A stretch of DNA of 64,000 nt from Hyphomonadaceae bacterium (GCA_019636095.1 JAHBYF010000006.1:62001-126000); one strand, 5' to 3'; positions 37,578 through 46,838 are shown, numbered from the stretch's first letter. A program made the numbers and translations. Notes: a model not told the origin generated them from the sequence alone.

Positions 37578-38830
37578 CCGCCCGCCGCGCCGCCACCGAA
37601 CTCCTCGTCGCCGTGATGGATCGCGGCCGCGCGCTCGAAGACGCACTCGCTGAGACACCAAGCTTTAATGCCCTCGAAGGCCGCGACCGCGCCTTCGCAC
37701 GCGCGCTGGTGACAGCCGGCCTGCGCAGGCTCGGCGGCATCAACGCTGTACTCTCGCACTTTCTCGACCGTCCGCTGCCGGATAGCGCAAATCACGCGCG
37801 CGCGCTTTTGCACCTCGGCGCAGCGCAATTGCTGGTACTCGGCACACCGGCGCATGCTGCGGTGAGCGAAACTGTCGAAACCGCAAACCACATGCGCGAG
37901 GCGCGCGGCTTTGCGAAGCTGATGAACGCCGTGCTGCGCAAGGTCGCGCGCGACGGCAAGACAATTCTCGACGATCTGCCGCCTGGCGCCGACCTGCCGC
38001 CATGGCTCTATACGCGCTGGCGCGCGAGCTATGGCGAAAGCGCACCACGAATCGCCGACGCGCTGCTCAACGAACCGCCGCTCGACATCTCGGCGAAAGA
38101 AGATGCTACGGGCTGGGCCGCGCAACTCCAAGGCCAAGTGACGCCGAGCGGAAGCATTCGCCTCGCTCAACACGCGCCGATCGACAGCCTCCTTGGTTTC
38201 AACGACGGCGCCTGGTGGGTGCAGGACGCCGCGGCAGCGTTGCCGGTGAAGCTGCTTGGCGATGTGCGCGGCAAACGCGTGCTTGATCTTTGCGCGGCGC
38301 CCGGCGGCAAGACACTTCAGCTCGCGGCAGCGGGAGCGCATGTCACTGCCGTCGACAAATCCGAGGCGCGTTTGAAACGTCTGCGCGAGAACCTCGCGCG
38401 CACCAAACTCACGGCTGAAGTTGTCTGCGCCGATGCACTTGAGTTCAGCGCCGAAGCTTTTGACGCTGTCCTGCTCGACGCGCCGTGTACCTCCACTGGC
38501 ACGCTGCGTCGGCATCCCGATGTCGCCTGGCTCCGCCGCCCGACTGACATCAAAGCACTGGCGGACTTGCAAGCCCACCTCATCGAGGCGACGGCGCCGC
38601 TCCTCAAACCCGGCGCGCCATTGGTCTATGCCGTTTGCTCACTCGAACCCGAGGAAGGCCCAGGCGTCGTTGCGGCGGCTCTGGGCGGTGGCTGGCGGCG
38701 AGCACCGCTCAGCAACGAAGTCCCCGCCGAATTCATCTCCACCGATGGCGATATGCGCACGCATCCTGGCCATTGGTCCGCGATTGGCGGCCTTGATGGC
38801 TTTTACGCTGCGCGTCTGCTGCGCAACTAG
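37574..38830 (+). CDS. rsmB: 16S rRNA (cytosine-5)-methyltransferase, RsmB/NOP family
   Basis: The 418-residue protein has a NusB-like N-terminal domain (residues 1-140) and an m5C methyltransferase domain. SAM is bound by LDLCAAPGGKTLQ and AVDKSEARL; the two catalytic cysteine motifs are DAPCTSTGTLRRHP and YAVCSLEPEEG. RsmB methylates C967 of 16S rRNA. The start is TTG at 37574, overlapping the DUF3108 stop (TTGA). It is followed by rpe and the heparinase gene on the same strand. Confidence 0.93.
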   Translation: MTARRAATELLVAVMDRGRALEDALAETPSFNALEGRDRAFARALVTAGLRRLGGINAVLSHFLDRPLPDSANHARALLHLGAAQLLVLGTPAHAAVSETVETANHMREARGFAKLMNAVLRKVARDGKTILDDLPPGADLPPWLYTRWRASYGESAPRIADALLNEPPLDISAKEDATGWAAQLQGQVTPSGSIRLAQHAPIDSLLGFNDGAWWVQDAAAALPVKLLGDVRGKRVLDLCAAPGGKTLQLAAAGAHVTAVDKSEARLKRLRENLARTKLTAEVVCADALEFSAEAFDAVLLDAPCTSTGTLRRHPDVAWLRRPTDIKALADLQAHLIEATAPLLKPGAPLVYAVCSLEPEEGPGVVAAALGGGWRRAPLSNEVPAEFISTDGDMRTHPGHWSAIGGLDGFYAARLLRN

Positions 38831-38887
38831 CGTATCGGAGAACCGCCTCGCCTTGCGCCCCCTCCCCGGCGCAGGGTACGAGAAATC

Positions 38888-39550
38888 ATGGCGCGGACGC
38901 TCATTGCACCTTCGATTTTGGCGGCGGATTTCTCCAGGCTCGGCGAGGAAGTGCGCGCGGTCGAGGAAGCCGGCGCCGATATGATCCACATCGACGTGAT
39001 GGACGGTCACTTTGTGCCGAACATCTCGATCGGTCCGGTCGTGGTGAAATCGATCCGGAAGTCCACAAAGCTGCCGTTCGACGTGCACCTGATGATCGCG
39101 CCGGTCGACCCGTACATCCAAGGCTTCCGCGACGCCGGCGCCGACATCATAACGGTTCATCCCGAAGCCGGGCCGCATGTGCATCGCACGTTGCAAGCGA
39201 TCCGCGCAACGGGCGCGAGGGCCGGCGTTTCGCTCAATCCGGGTACGCCTGCCGAGGCCGTCGATCCGATCATCGATCTTGCCGATCTCATCTTGGTGAT
39301 GAGCGTGAACCCTGGATTTGGCGGCCAAAGCTTCATCGAGACGGCGCTACCAAAAATAGAAAAGCTGCGCAAAAAGATCGACGCCACCGGACGCGATATA
39401 ATCCTGGAAGTCGACGGCGGCGTAAATGCTAAGACAGCGGCGCGCGTCATCGCTGCCGGCGCGACAGCGCTCGTTGCGGGCACCGCTGTTTATGGCGGTG
39501 ATCCGATAGCGTACGCCGACAACATCGCGAAACTGAGAACCGCCGCGTGA
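38888..39550 (+). CDS. rpe: Ribulose-phosphate 3-epimerase
   Basis: Rpe interconverts ribulose 5-phosphate and xylulose 5-phosphate in the pentose phosphate pathway. The 220-residue TIM barrel has [25 protein letters not shown] with the metal His/Asp, [13 protein letters not shown] and EVDGGVN, the last holding the catalytic Asp. All ligands are present. It starts 57 bases after rsmB, and the heparinase gene begins five bases after its stop. Confidence 0.97.
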   Translation: MARTLIAPSILAADFSRLGEEVRAVEEAGADMIHIDVMDGHFVPNISIGPVVVKSIRKSTKLPFDVHLMIAPVDPYIQGFRDAGADIITVHPEAGPHVHRTLQAIRATGARAGVSLNPGTPAEAVDPIIDLADLILVMSVNPGFGGQSFIETALPKIEKLRKKIDATGRDIILEVDGGVNAKTAARVIAAGATALVAGTAVYGGDPIAYADNIAKLRTAA

Positions 39551-39555
39551 GCTGA

Positions 39556-41226
39556 ATGAACGCGCCGGTCTCCCCCTCCAACCGGCAATCGAAGCCGGTC
39601 GCGGCGAACGATCACTGGCGCGCGAATCCGTTCCACCGCATGCGCCTGGGCGACGCCGCGCCCGACCGCATCGGCCGCTGGGGCGATGACCCACGGGTCG
39701 GTGATACCAACCGCGGACGCGAAATCGGCCGTGGCCTATGGCGCATCGGCGCCGAGCGCCTGCAAGGCGATCACCTCTTCCCGTGGTTACCTTCGCACCC
39801 CTCGCGCCATTTCACAGCGCGGCTGCACTCCTTCTCCTGGCTTGTCGATCTGGCTGCCGTCGGCCCGTCTGCGCACAGCTTTATCGCGCAGCTCATCGAC
39901 GCGTGGGTGAAAGAACACGGCGAGTGGGACGATCTCGCTTGGGATCCTGAGATCACCGCCGAGCGCCTGTTCGCCTGGCTCTGTTGGGGCCGACCCGCCT
40001 TCGAACAAGGCGCGCCGGAGCAGCGCGCGTCGCTGCTGCGTTCAGCGGCGCGCCAGGCGCGCTTGCTGCTGATGGCGCAAAGCGAACTGAGCGAGCGGCA
40101 TCTCGGCTCAATCAAAGCTGGCGCGGCGCTTGTACTCGCCGGCGCAGCTGATTTTCCGGAGGGGGAGCGTTTCGCCGAGCAAGGCGAAGAAATGCTCATC
40201 GAAGCATGCGCCAAACAATTCTACGGCGACGGTGGGCACCTCTCGCGCTCACCGGAGGCGCTGATGGAAGCGCTCTGCGATCTCGTTACCGCGCGCGACG
40301 CCCTCGACGATCCGCCACAGATCATCAACGACACGCTGCCGAAGCTCGCCAACATGTTGCGCATGATGCGGCTCGGCGACGGAGGCTTGGGGTGCTTCCA
40401 AGGCGGTTCAGAAAGCTCGCCGGCAACGATCGACGCGGTGCTCGCGCGTGTCCATGACGATGTGCGGGCTTTTCAATTTGCCAACCTCACCGGCTTTCAG
40501 CGTCTCGATGTCGGCGGCATGCGCGCGCTGTTCGATGTTGGCGGCGCGCCGCCACTCAATTACGCCGAACGCGCACATGCCAGCGCGCTCGCGTTCGAGC
40601 TCTCCAGCGAAACCGAGCGCCTGATCGTCAATATCGGCGCCACGCGCGAACTCTCGCCCGCCGCCCGCATGGCCGCGCGCGCCACCAACGCGCACTCGAC
40701 GCTGGTGCTCGCGGACGCACTCTCCGCCAATCTCGACGAACGCCGTGGCGGCTCGCGTCTCACCGGCCCACAGCTCGATGAAGTGCGCCGCTCGTCGGAC
40801 GAAAGCGGCATCACCGTTCAAGGCCGCCATGACGGCTACAAGGAGAAGTACGGACTCTGGCACCGCCGCTATATCTTCGTCGACCACGAAGGCAAAAACC
40901 TGCGCGGCATCGATGAACTCATTCGTCCGATGAAACTGAAGTCGCCGAACCTGAAGAAGAACATCCCCTACGTTGTTCGCTTCCATTTGCATCCGAACGT
41001 GCGCGTGCGCATTTCAGAACATCAAACCGCGCTCTTGGAAACGCCCGGCGGCCAACGTTGGCGCCTGCGCACCGACGCACCCGAAATCGCCGTCGAATCT
41101 TCGATTTATTGGGGCGGCGAAATCCCACTCGAAAGCCACCAAATCACTCTCTCGGGCGAGGCTGATCCGATGGGCCACGGCCTCGCGCCGCCCAATCGCA
41201 TTCGCTGGGCGCTGGCGCGAACTTAG
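39556..41226 (+). CDS. Heparinase II/III family protein
   Basis: The 556-residue protein has an alpha/alpha-toroid N-terminal half (residues about 60-320), with HSFSWLVDL and a HLGSIKAGAAL region, and a beta-sandwich C-terminal half with RHDGYKEKYGLWHRRYIFVD. This is the heparinase II/III lyase arrangement. There is no clear signal peptide. In related alphaproteobacteria a gene of this family commonly sits behind rsmB/rpe; the natural polysaccharide, if any, is unknown. It ends 15 bases before the convergent CMD gene. Confidence 0.85.
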   Translation: MNAPVSPSNRQSKPVAANDHWRANPFHRMRLGDAAPDRIGRWGDDPRVGDTNRGREIGRGLWRIGAERLQGDHLFPWLPSHPSRHFTARLHSFSWLVDLAAVGPSAHSFIAQLIDAWVKEHGEWDDLAWDPEITAERLFAWLCWGRPAFEQGAPEQRASLLRSAARQARLLLMAQSELSERHLGSIKAGAALVLAGAADFPEGERFAEQGEEMLIEACAKQFYGDGGHLSRSPEALMEALCDLVTARDALDDPPQIINDTLPKLANMLRMMRLGDGGLGCFQGGSESSPATIDAVLARVHDDVRAFQFANLTGFQRLDVGGMRALFDVGGAPPLNYAERAHASALAFELSSETERLIVNIGATRELSPAARMAARATNAHSTLVLADALSANLDERRGGSRLTGPQLDEVRRSSDESGITVQGRHDGYKEKYGLWHRRYIFVDHEGKNLRGIDELIRPMKLKSPNLKKNIPYVVRFHLHPNVRVRISEHQTALLETPGGQRWRLRTDAPEIAVESSIYWGGEIPLESHQITLSGEADPMGHGLAPPNRIRWALART

Positions 41227-41240
41227 CGCGTTATCGACAG

Positions 41241-41831
41241 CTAGCCGTGCTTGCCCGGGTTCCACCCGCGTTCGGCCAAATGCTTCTCGCCACTCTCGAT
41301 AGCGCCCGCTTCGATGGAGGTCGCCATGGAATCGTTCCAGCGGTTCAAATAGCCGAACAGAGCAATGACACCCAGGATTTCAACGATATCGTCGTCAGTC
41401 CAATGCTGACGCAGCGCGGCGCCGATCTCGGCGTCAACGCCGTTCGGAATGCTCGATGCAGCTTGGGCAAACGCGAAAGCCGCCTTTTCCGCCGGCGTGA
41501 AGAGATCGCTGCGCTCGTAGCTCCAGATCTCAGCGAGGCGTTCGTCGCTGCCGCCATAGCGCTCGGCCGCGCGCGCCGTGTGCGCCTGGCAATAGCGGCA
41601 TCCTGCGGTGAGACTGGCAATGTAGCCGATCAAGCGCTTCTGCTCAGAGGTAACGCGACCCTTATTCTCCATCACTGCCTTATTGAGCTCGATAAAGGCT
41701 TTGGCGATCGCGGGGCGGCGTTGCATGGTGAGCACGCTGTTTGGCGGGAAACCGAGCGTTTCATTGAAGAAGCGCGCAAGCTCCGCAACTTCAGCGTCAT
41801 GATCGGCGGCAAGCGGTTCGACCAGCGCCAT
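41241..41831 (-). CDS. Carboxymuconolactone decarboxylase/AhpD-like peroxidase-related protein
   Basis: The 196-residue helical protein carries the redox motif CRYCQAHTARAAERYG near 78-93, where CxxC plus His act in AhpD-type peroxide reduction. A later LNRWNDSMAT segment is typical of the uncharacterised peroxidase-related enzyme branch. It starts three bases after the small lipoprotein stop, behind GGAGGT, and is the last gene of the packed minus-strand group that begins after hppD. Confidence 0.87.
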   Translation of the reverse strand: MALVEPLAADHDAEVAELARFFNETLGFPPNSVLTMQRRPAIAKAFIELNKAVMENKGRVTSEQKRLIGYIASLTAGCRYCQAHTARAAERYGGSDERLAEIWSYERSDLFTPAEKAAFAFAQAASSIPNGVDAEIGAALRQHWTDDDIVEILGVIALFGYLNRWNDSMATSIEAGAIESGEKHLAERGWNPGKHG

Positions 41832-41834
41832 GTT

Positions 41835-42146
41835 TTACCTCCGCCTCGTGTCGCGGAGGTTGCGAACCTCCCAGCCGCCGGATGTCGTGCGCACAATCCA
41901 AATCATGACGGGCACGTTGCCCTCGTCCGTCGCAAATACCACCGGGCACGTGAAGATACCGCCGCGCGGTTGGCAGCCTTCATAGTCGGCGATATGCGCC
42001 GCCGACAAATTTGGCGCAGCAGCGGTTTCCCCGCGAGCGTAGAAGGCATGTACAGCCGCCTCAAGATCAAATTGCGACGGCCCGAGTAGCGAGCCACAAG
42101 CCGCGAGAGCGCACAGCGCTGCGACGGCAAGAAACGTGCGGATCAT
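41835..42146 (-). CDS. Small lipoprotein of unknown function
   Basis: The 103-residue product has a lipoprotein leader with lipobox LAAC (Cys17) and a short mature domain with two Cys (near 58 and 67) and a WIVRTTSGGWEVRNL strand pair. That end recalls NTF2-like or small beta domains but no family is recognised. Its ATG overlaps the VOC stop by four bases (ATGA). Confidence 0.75.
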   Translation of the reverse strand: MIRTFLAVAALCALAACGSLLGPSQFDLEAAVHAFYARGETAAAPNLSAAHIADYEGCQPRGGIFTCPVVFATDEGNVPVMIWIVRTTSGGWEVRNLRDTRRR

Positions 42147-42709
42147 TCGCCGATCCTCGACTTCGCCGCATGCCCCGCGCGCGCTTTTTCATGCAGCCAC
42201 GCCGCATGTTGCGGCGCTTTCTTTGTGCGGCTCCATTCGTCCAGCATCATCGGCGCAACGCGCTTGAGTTCGGCCAATTCATCAGCGGTGCCAGTATCGG
42301 CGGTGAGCTCGAGGCGGTGCCCGTTAGGATCGAAGAAGTAGATCGACTTGAAGATGCCGTGATCTGTTGGCCCAAGAACGTCGAGCCCTTTTGCCTCGGC
42401 GCGCGCCTTCGCGGCTTCAAGCGCCTCAAGGCTCTCGACCTTGAACGCGATGTGCTGAACCCACGCCGGCGTGTTCTCGTCGCGCCCCATGTCTTTCTGG
42501 TTCGGCAACTCAAAGAAGGCGAGCACGTTGCCGTTTCCGGCGTCGAGGAAGACATGCATGTACGGATCGTATTCGCCGGTCGAGGGCACGTAATCTTCGG
42601 CGAACGCCGTCGTGTACTCCATGCCGAAGACGTCGTTGTAGAACTCGACGGTCCGCTTCGCGTCTTTGCAGCGATAGGCGACGTGATGAATGCCGTTGGT
42701 TATGGGCAC
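42143..42709 (-). CDS. VOC family (glyoxalase/dioxygenase fold) protein
   Basis: A GTG at 42709, preceded by AAGGAGG, is chosen; the 28 codons upstream are not family-like. The 188-residue protein has one vicinal-oxygen-chelate module: GIHHVAYRC with the first metal His, a middle VQHIAFKV with the second, and SIYFFDPNGHRLELT with the Glu. It is thus likely a metal-dependent lyase, isomerase or dioxygenase. It lies in the group behind hppD, itself a VOC-fold enzyme, so a role in aromatic amino-acid catabolism is possible but unproven. Confidence 0.88.
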   Translation of the reverse strand: MPITNGIHHVAYRCKDAKRTVEFYNDVFGMEYTTAFAEDYVPSTGEYDPYMHVFLDAGNGNVLAFFELPNQKDMGRDENTPAWVQHIAFKVESLEALEAAKARAEAKGLDVLGPTDHGIFKSIYFFDPNGHRLELTADTGTADELAELKRVAPMMLDEWSRTKKAPQHAAWLHEKARAGHAAKSRIGE

Positions 42710-43296
42710 TAGCGTCCTCCTTGTGAGGCAGGCGTTTCTGAAATGGGCGCCAGAGATTTGTTCTTTGCTTCCTTTTCGATCTCGTAACGCCAAGTGCCGA
42801 ACACCGCGACGGTCCCTCCCGCAAGAACTGCCATGATCAATGCGTAGGCCGCCAGCACACCGCCGGCGCGATCATAAGAAGTGTCGCTAATGGCATAAAA
42901 CCAGACGCTAAGAAGCGTGACGACTACGAACACAACGCCGCCACCGACAAGCGTCACGAAGCGCAGCGGCAAAACAGATTCGCCATGAGCGGACGAGCGG
43001 TCCCATTCCGGAAAGGGTACATCTTCCGGCACTCTCTTGGCGAGATCATAGCGCAAGAAGCAGACTATGACCCCGATATAGACGTGATGGAATCCGAACG
43101 AGATCGCCATTCCCAACGCCACCACGGGAATTGCCAACAGCGCATTGATTCCTATGACCTCGGCTTGCGACGCTGCGGCGAGAGCGGCCGATACAATCAA
43201 GAAGTGCTTTACGGCATCATCTCTACCCTTCAAATGAAGCAGCACCTGCTCACGTCTCCCCGCGTACACTGCGGTTATCAGGTCCAGTTCACTCAT
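42709..43296 (-). CDS. Small multi-helix membrane protein of unknown function
   Basis: ATG 43296 follows a GGGGGAGG site, giving 195 residues. There are four hydrophobic segments: about 28-45, 50-72, 112-135 and 148-170. A cytosolic start (MSELDLITAVYAGRREQVLLH) and a loop rich in Pro/Glu follow. No family is recognised. It overlaps the asparaginase-like gene by eight bases upstream and the VOC start by one base (TAGTG) downstream. Confidence 0.7.
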   Translation of the reverse strand: MSELDLITAVYAGRREQVLLHLKGRDDAVKHFLIVSAALAAASQAEVIGINALLAIPVVALGMAISFGFHHVYIGVIVCFLRYDLAKRVPEDVPFPEWDRSSAHGESVLPLRFVTLVGGGVVFVVVTLLSVWFYAISDTSYDRAGGVLAAYALIMAVLAGGTVAVFGTWRYEIEKEAKNKSLAPISETPASQGGR

Positions 43297-44356
43297 CGTC
43301 CTCCCCCTCGTCCGCGAAGATTTGAACGACCGGCGTACCGCCGGCAAATTGCGAGGCGCGATAAATGCCGGGGGTGTTGAATGCCCAGACGGCGCGGCCG
43401 CGGCCATCCATGACGATGACGCCGCCATCGCCTGCAACGCCCGCGGCGTTCGTCGTGGCGCCGACTTCAGCGATAACGTGATCGGCGGCGGCTTGCGCAG
43501 TTTCGTGGCGCAGTTCCATGCGCGCGCAGATTTCGCGGGCGACACCGACGCGGATGAAGTATTCGCCGGTGCCCGTCGCGGAGACACCGCACACGCCGTT
43601 CTGCGCATATGTGCCGGCGCCGATGATCGGCGAATCGCCGACCCCACCCCATTGCTTGGCTGTGGTGCCGCCTGTCGAGGTGCCCGCAGCGATGTTGCCG
43701 TGGGTGTCGAACGCGACGACGCCGACAGTGCCGAAACGGTGATCGTCGGGATAGGTTTGCAGCGATTGCGGCGCGGGCGGCGCGCCTTCGGGACGCGCGG
43801 GAATTGGTAGATTGCGGCGACGCAATTCGGCTTCGAGCTGCTGCCAGCGGCGCTCGGTGAAGAAGTAGGACGGCGGGACCTGTTCCAACCCCTGCGTCTG
43901 GCCGAACGCTTCGGCGCCTTCGCCGATCAGCATGACATGCGGGCTCGACTCCATCACCGCGCGCGCGAGTCCGATCGGATGGCGCGTGTGCGTGATATCG
44001 GCGACAGCGCCCGCGGCGCGCGTGCTGCCGTCCATGATGGAGGCATCGAGATGGTTCTTGCCGTCCGCGCCGAACACGGCGCCACGGCCCGTGTTGAAGA
44101 GCGGATCATCCTCCATCCCACGGATGACAGCTTCGACCGCATCGAGCGAAGAACCGCCGCGTTCGAGGATTTCGCCGCCGGTCGCGAGCGCCCGGTTCAT
44201 GGCGGCGCGGTATTGGGCTTCGAGTTCGGGCGTCAGGTTCGCGCGCTCAATGACGCCAGCACCGCCATGCACGACAATCGACCAGCGTGGCGCGGGCTCC
44301 GGCGCCGTTGCGCACGCACTGAGGGCGAACGAGAACGCTAGCAATATCCGTTTCAT
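43289..44356 (-). CDS. Isoaspartyl peptidase/L-asparaginase, lipoprotein form
   Basis: This is a 355-residue Ntn hydrolase with a lipoprotein leader (lipobox LSAC, Cys15), so it acts at the envelope. The alpha part has HGGAGVIE, DDPLFNTGRGAVF and the DASIMDG segment; the autocleavage site is Gly-Thr in FGTVGVVAFD, with TSTGG and GDSPIIGAG after it. It is closer to the classical family than the cytoplasmic copy at 15954. It opens the packed group asparaginase-membrane protein-VOC-lipoprotein-CMD and starts 45 bases after the hppD stop. Confidence 0.9.
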   Translation of the reverse strand: MKRILLAFSFALSACATAPEPAPRWSIVVHGGAGVIERANLTPELEAQYRAAMNRALATGGEILERGGSSLDAVEAVIRGMEDDPLFNTGRGAVFGADGKNHLDASIMDGSTRAAGAVADITHTRHPIGLARAVMESSPHVMLIGEGAEAFGQTQGLEQVPPSYFFTERRWQQLEAELRRRNLPIPARPEGAPPAPQSLQTYPDDHRFGTVGVVAFDTHGNIAAGTSTGGTTAKQWGGVGDSPIIGAGTYAQNGVCGVSATGTGEYFIRVGVAREICARMELRHETAQAAADHVIAEVGATTNAAGVAGDGGVIVMDGRGRAVWAFNTPGIYRASQFAGGTPVVQIFADEGEDDE

Positions 44357-44401
44357 CTCGAAATCACCGCGCTTCTTCCACTTCGATCGCTTCGCTCCTG
44401 C

Positions 44402-45475
44402 TCAGCCCGCCTTCAGCACGCCGCGTTTGATTTGGTCGAGTTCGATGGACTCGAACAGGGCTTTGAAATTGCCTTCGCCGAAGCCTTCATTGCCCTTGCG
44501 CTGGATGAATTCGAAGAAAATCGGGCCGATCGCGTCCTTGCCGAAAATCTGCAGCAGCAAGCCCTGCCCTTCGCTCGGCGCGCCGTCGATGAGGATACGG
44601 CGCTTGCGGAGCTCTTCAACCGGTTCGCCGTGACCCGGCAGACGTTTGTCGATGAGATCGAAATAAGTCTCGATGGTATCTTGTAGCTCAACGCCGCGAT
44701 CGCGCAGACGATCGACAACGGTGTAGAGATTGTCCGTGCCGAAGGCCAAGTGCTGGATCCCCTCGCCCTTGTAGCGCTGCAGATATTCCTCGATCTGATC
44801 GACCTTTCCTTCCTCGCCCTTCGATTCATTGAGCGGGATGCGGATCTTGCCGTCTGGGCTGGTCATCGCTTTCGAGAAAAGCCCGGTGACTTTGCCTTCA
44901 ATGTCGAAATAACGGATTTCGCGGAAGTTGAAGATGCGCTCGTAATAATCCGCCCACGTCTTCATGTTTCCGCGGAAGACGTTGTGGGTGAGGTGATCGA
45001 GATAGGTAAGGCCGATTGAATTCTTCTTCTCGTCGGCGCCCTCAATCGGTTTGAAGTCGATATCGTAGATCGTTTGCGCGCCGTAGCGGTCGACGAGATA
45101 GATATAGGCGCCACCGATGCCTTTGATGGCCGGAATATTGAGCTCCATCGGCCCAACTTTGCCTTCCACTGGCTCGGCGCCGCGCTTCACGGCTTCACGC
45201 AACGCGTGCTGCGCATCTTTCACACGGAACGCCATCGCATTCGCAGAGGGGCCATGCGCCGTGCGGAAATCTGCCGCTTGGCCGCTCGGCTCCATGTTCA
45301 AAATGAAATTGATGTCGTTCTGCTTGTAGCGAACGACATTCTTGCTGCGGTGCTTCGCGACCGCGGTGAAACCGATCTGTTCGAAATACGCGGCAAGCTT
45401 TTCTGGTTCGGGCGAAGTGAATTCGACGAACTCGAACCCGTCGGTCCCAATCGGATTTTCGAACAGATCGGCCAT
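44402..45475 (-). CDS. hppD: 4-hydroxyphenylpyruvate dioxygenase
   Basis: HppD converts 4-hydroxyphenylpyruvate to homogentisate in tyrosine breakdown. The 357-residue VOC-fold enzyme has the iron ligands in LDHLTHNV (His), GIQHLAF (His) and FFEFIQRKG (Glu). The terminal GFGEGNFKALFESIE segment is the mobile C-terminal helix. The gene is divergent from a MarR regulator across 53 bp containing a perfect inverted repeat. No hmgA or maiA gene is within the window. Confidence 0.97.
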   Translation of the reverse strand: MADLFENPIGTDGFEFVEFTSPEPEKLAAYFEQIGFTAVAKHRSKNVVRYKQNDINFILNMEPSGQAADFRTAHGPSANAMAFRVKDAQHALREAVKRGAEPVEGKVGPMELNIPAIKGIGGAYIYLVDRYGAQTIYDIDFKPIEGADEKKNSIGLTYLDHLTHNVFRGNMKTWADYYERIFNFREIRYFDIEGKVTGLFSKAMTSPDGKIRIPLNESKGEEGKVDQIEEYLQRYKGEGIQHLAFGTDNLYTVVDRLRDRGVELQDTIETYFDLIDKRLPGHGEPVEELRKRRILIDGAPSEGQGLLLQIFGKDAIGPIFFEFIQRKGNEGFGEGNFKALFESIELDQIKRGVLKAG

Positions 45476-45512
45476 GGACGTTTCCTCGAAGCTTGCGTTT
45501 ATTCAAGATTTA

Positions 45513-45526
45513 GTTTCATCTGAAAC
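45513..45526. promoter_or_regulatory. Perfect inverted repeat between hppD and marR, candidate MarR operator
   Basis: GTTTCA, two bases and TGAAAC form an exact 6-2-6 palindrome that ends two bases before the MarR ATG and lies about 38 bp before the hppD ATG. A dimeric MarR protein could bind here and block both genes. No ribosome site fits between it and the marR start, so the marR mRNA may be leaderless. Confidence 0.55.
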
Positions 45527-45528
45527 CA

Positions 45529-46008
45529 ATGGCAAGCGCGAAACGGAAACCGACAGCCCTCAAGAGCTCTGGGGAATTACTGGTTCTGGAGGATTTTCTT
45601 CCCTACCGGCTCTCCATCCTATCGAACCGCGTCAGCCGCGCGATCGCGGCGCGGTATGCGGACGCTTTTGGGCTCACGATCCCCGAATGGCGCATTATTG
45701 CGGTGTTGGGGCGCCGGCCAGGATTGACGGCCAAGGATGTCGCTGAAGCGACGGAGATGGACAAGGTCGCTGTTTCGCGTGCGGTGGCGAAGCTTGTGGA
45801 GGCGCGGCGCGTCGCGACGCGCGCAGATCGCGATGATGCCCGTAAACAGCTGTTATCGTTGACGTCTACAGGCGAGACGCTGCACGCGCGGATCGCGCCT
45901 TTGGCGCTGGCGACAGAGCAGAAGCTGCTTGCCGCGCTGCGCCCGCGAGAGCGCGAAACGCTCGATGATTTGGTCGACAAGCTGCTGAGCGCGGCGAAGG
46001 AGCTTTAG
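45529..46008 (+). CDS. MarR family transcriptional regulator, likely controlling hppD
   Basis: The 159-residue protein has a winged helix-turn-helix with LTAKDVAEATEMDKVAVSRAVAKL as the recognition region (given by pattern) and the wing RADRDDARKQLLSLT. It is flanked by helical dimerisation segments. Divergent MarR genes beside aromatic catabolic genes often repress them until the substrate binds. The shared palindrome supports autoregulation and control of hppD. The ligand is a guess (an aromatic keto-acid such as 4-hydroxyphenylpyruvate). Confidence 0.88.
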   Translation: MASAKRKPTALKSSGELLVLEDFLPYRLSILSNRVSRAIAARYADAFGLTIPEWRIIAVLGRRPGLTAKDVAEATEMDKVAVSRAVAKLVEARRVATRADRDDARKQLLSLTSTGETLHARIAPLALATEQKLLAALRPRERETLDDLVDKLLSAAKEL

Positions 46009-46070
46009 CGGGAACAAAGCACCTCTGCTGCGCGTTGTGCCACTCTCGAAAACCGACAGGAGGAGCAGAT

Positions 46071-46715
46071 ATGCGCACATGGCGCACTTTCGCCGCCGCC
46101 GGCGTTTCCGTCGCGGCGCTCTCGATCGCCGCATGCGCCGGCACGACAAGCACGGCGTCCAACACAACCGCGAGTACGAGCACAGCGTCAGCGACACAGA
46201 CACAGCCAACTGATCCAGCGTCGATGACGGACGAACAATTGCGCTCCTATGTGGTCGCGCGCGAAGCAATCACGCCGCTGCAGGAAAGCTTCGCGACGCA
46301 GACGCCCGAACAAAGGACACAGACAACTGCGCAAATCACACAGATTCTGCAAAGCCATGGGCTGACGCCGCAGCAATACAACGCGATCAGCAGTCACGCC
46401 GCGCAAGACACAACCTTTGGAGCACGGCTCGCGGCGCTAACCCCGGACACCTTTGCTGACGCCAACCTCCGCGCATTCGCGCAAGCAAGTGTTGAGATCG
46501 ACCCGATCACGCGCGATCTCGGAACCGCGACACCCGAACAACAAGCGCAAGCGACAACGCAAATTCGTGAAATCCTCGAGCGTAACAATCTTGACTCGAC
46601 CACGTACAACGCGATTGCCGCGCGTGCGCAGGCGGAGCCCGCTTTCGCGCAGCGGATTCAGACGATCTATCGCGAAGCGCAAGCCCAGGACGACAGCAAC
46701 GGCAGCGGCGAATAG
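46071..46715 (+). CDS. Lipoprotein with two DUF4168-like repeats
   Basis: The ATG at 46071 follows AGGAGGAG. The 214-residue product has a lipoprotein signal (lipobox IAAC, Cys22) and a Thr/Ser-rich spacer to about 55. Two repeats follow (about 60-130 and 135-205). Each reads L-R-x-(Y/F) ... A-x-x-x-I-x-P/L, then PEQ, then a T-Q-I helix and a YNAI segment, as in the DUF4168 domain. Function is unknown; envelope stress proteins with this domain are known. It stands alone between the MarR gene and the TIR gene. Confidence 0.75.
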   Translation: MRTWRTFAAAGVSVAALSIAACAGTTSTASNTTASTSTASATQTQPTDPASMTDEQLRSYVVAREAITPLQESFATQTPEQRTQTTAQITQILQSHGLTPQQYNAISSHAAQDTTFGARLAALTPDTFADANLRAFAQASVEIDPITRDLGTATPEQQAQATTQIREILERNNLDSTTYNAIAARAQAEPAFAQRIQTIYREAQAQDDSNGSGE

Positions 46716-46725
46716 ATAATGGTGA

Positions 46726-46838
46726 GGCGTCGGTCGTAGAATGCGATCGACGCCAACGGCCTGTCGCTCGCCACGCGGCTATCCGAGAAAAACACGGTCG
46801 CCCACGGGCTCACTGAGGCTGATCGCGACCTCGGTGAG
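46726..46838 (+). other. Two hairpins in a 276 bp gap without a supported gene
   Basis: An 11 bp stem with one G-T pair (46726-46736 with 46744-46754) lies just after the DUF4168 gene, and a 10 bp stem (46809-46818 with 46829-46838) follows. Neither is followed by a T run, so they may act with Rho or belong to a small RNA. The rest of the gap up to 46991 shows no gene. Confidence 0.35.
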
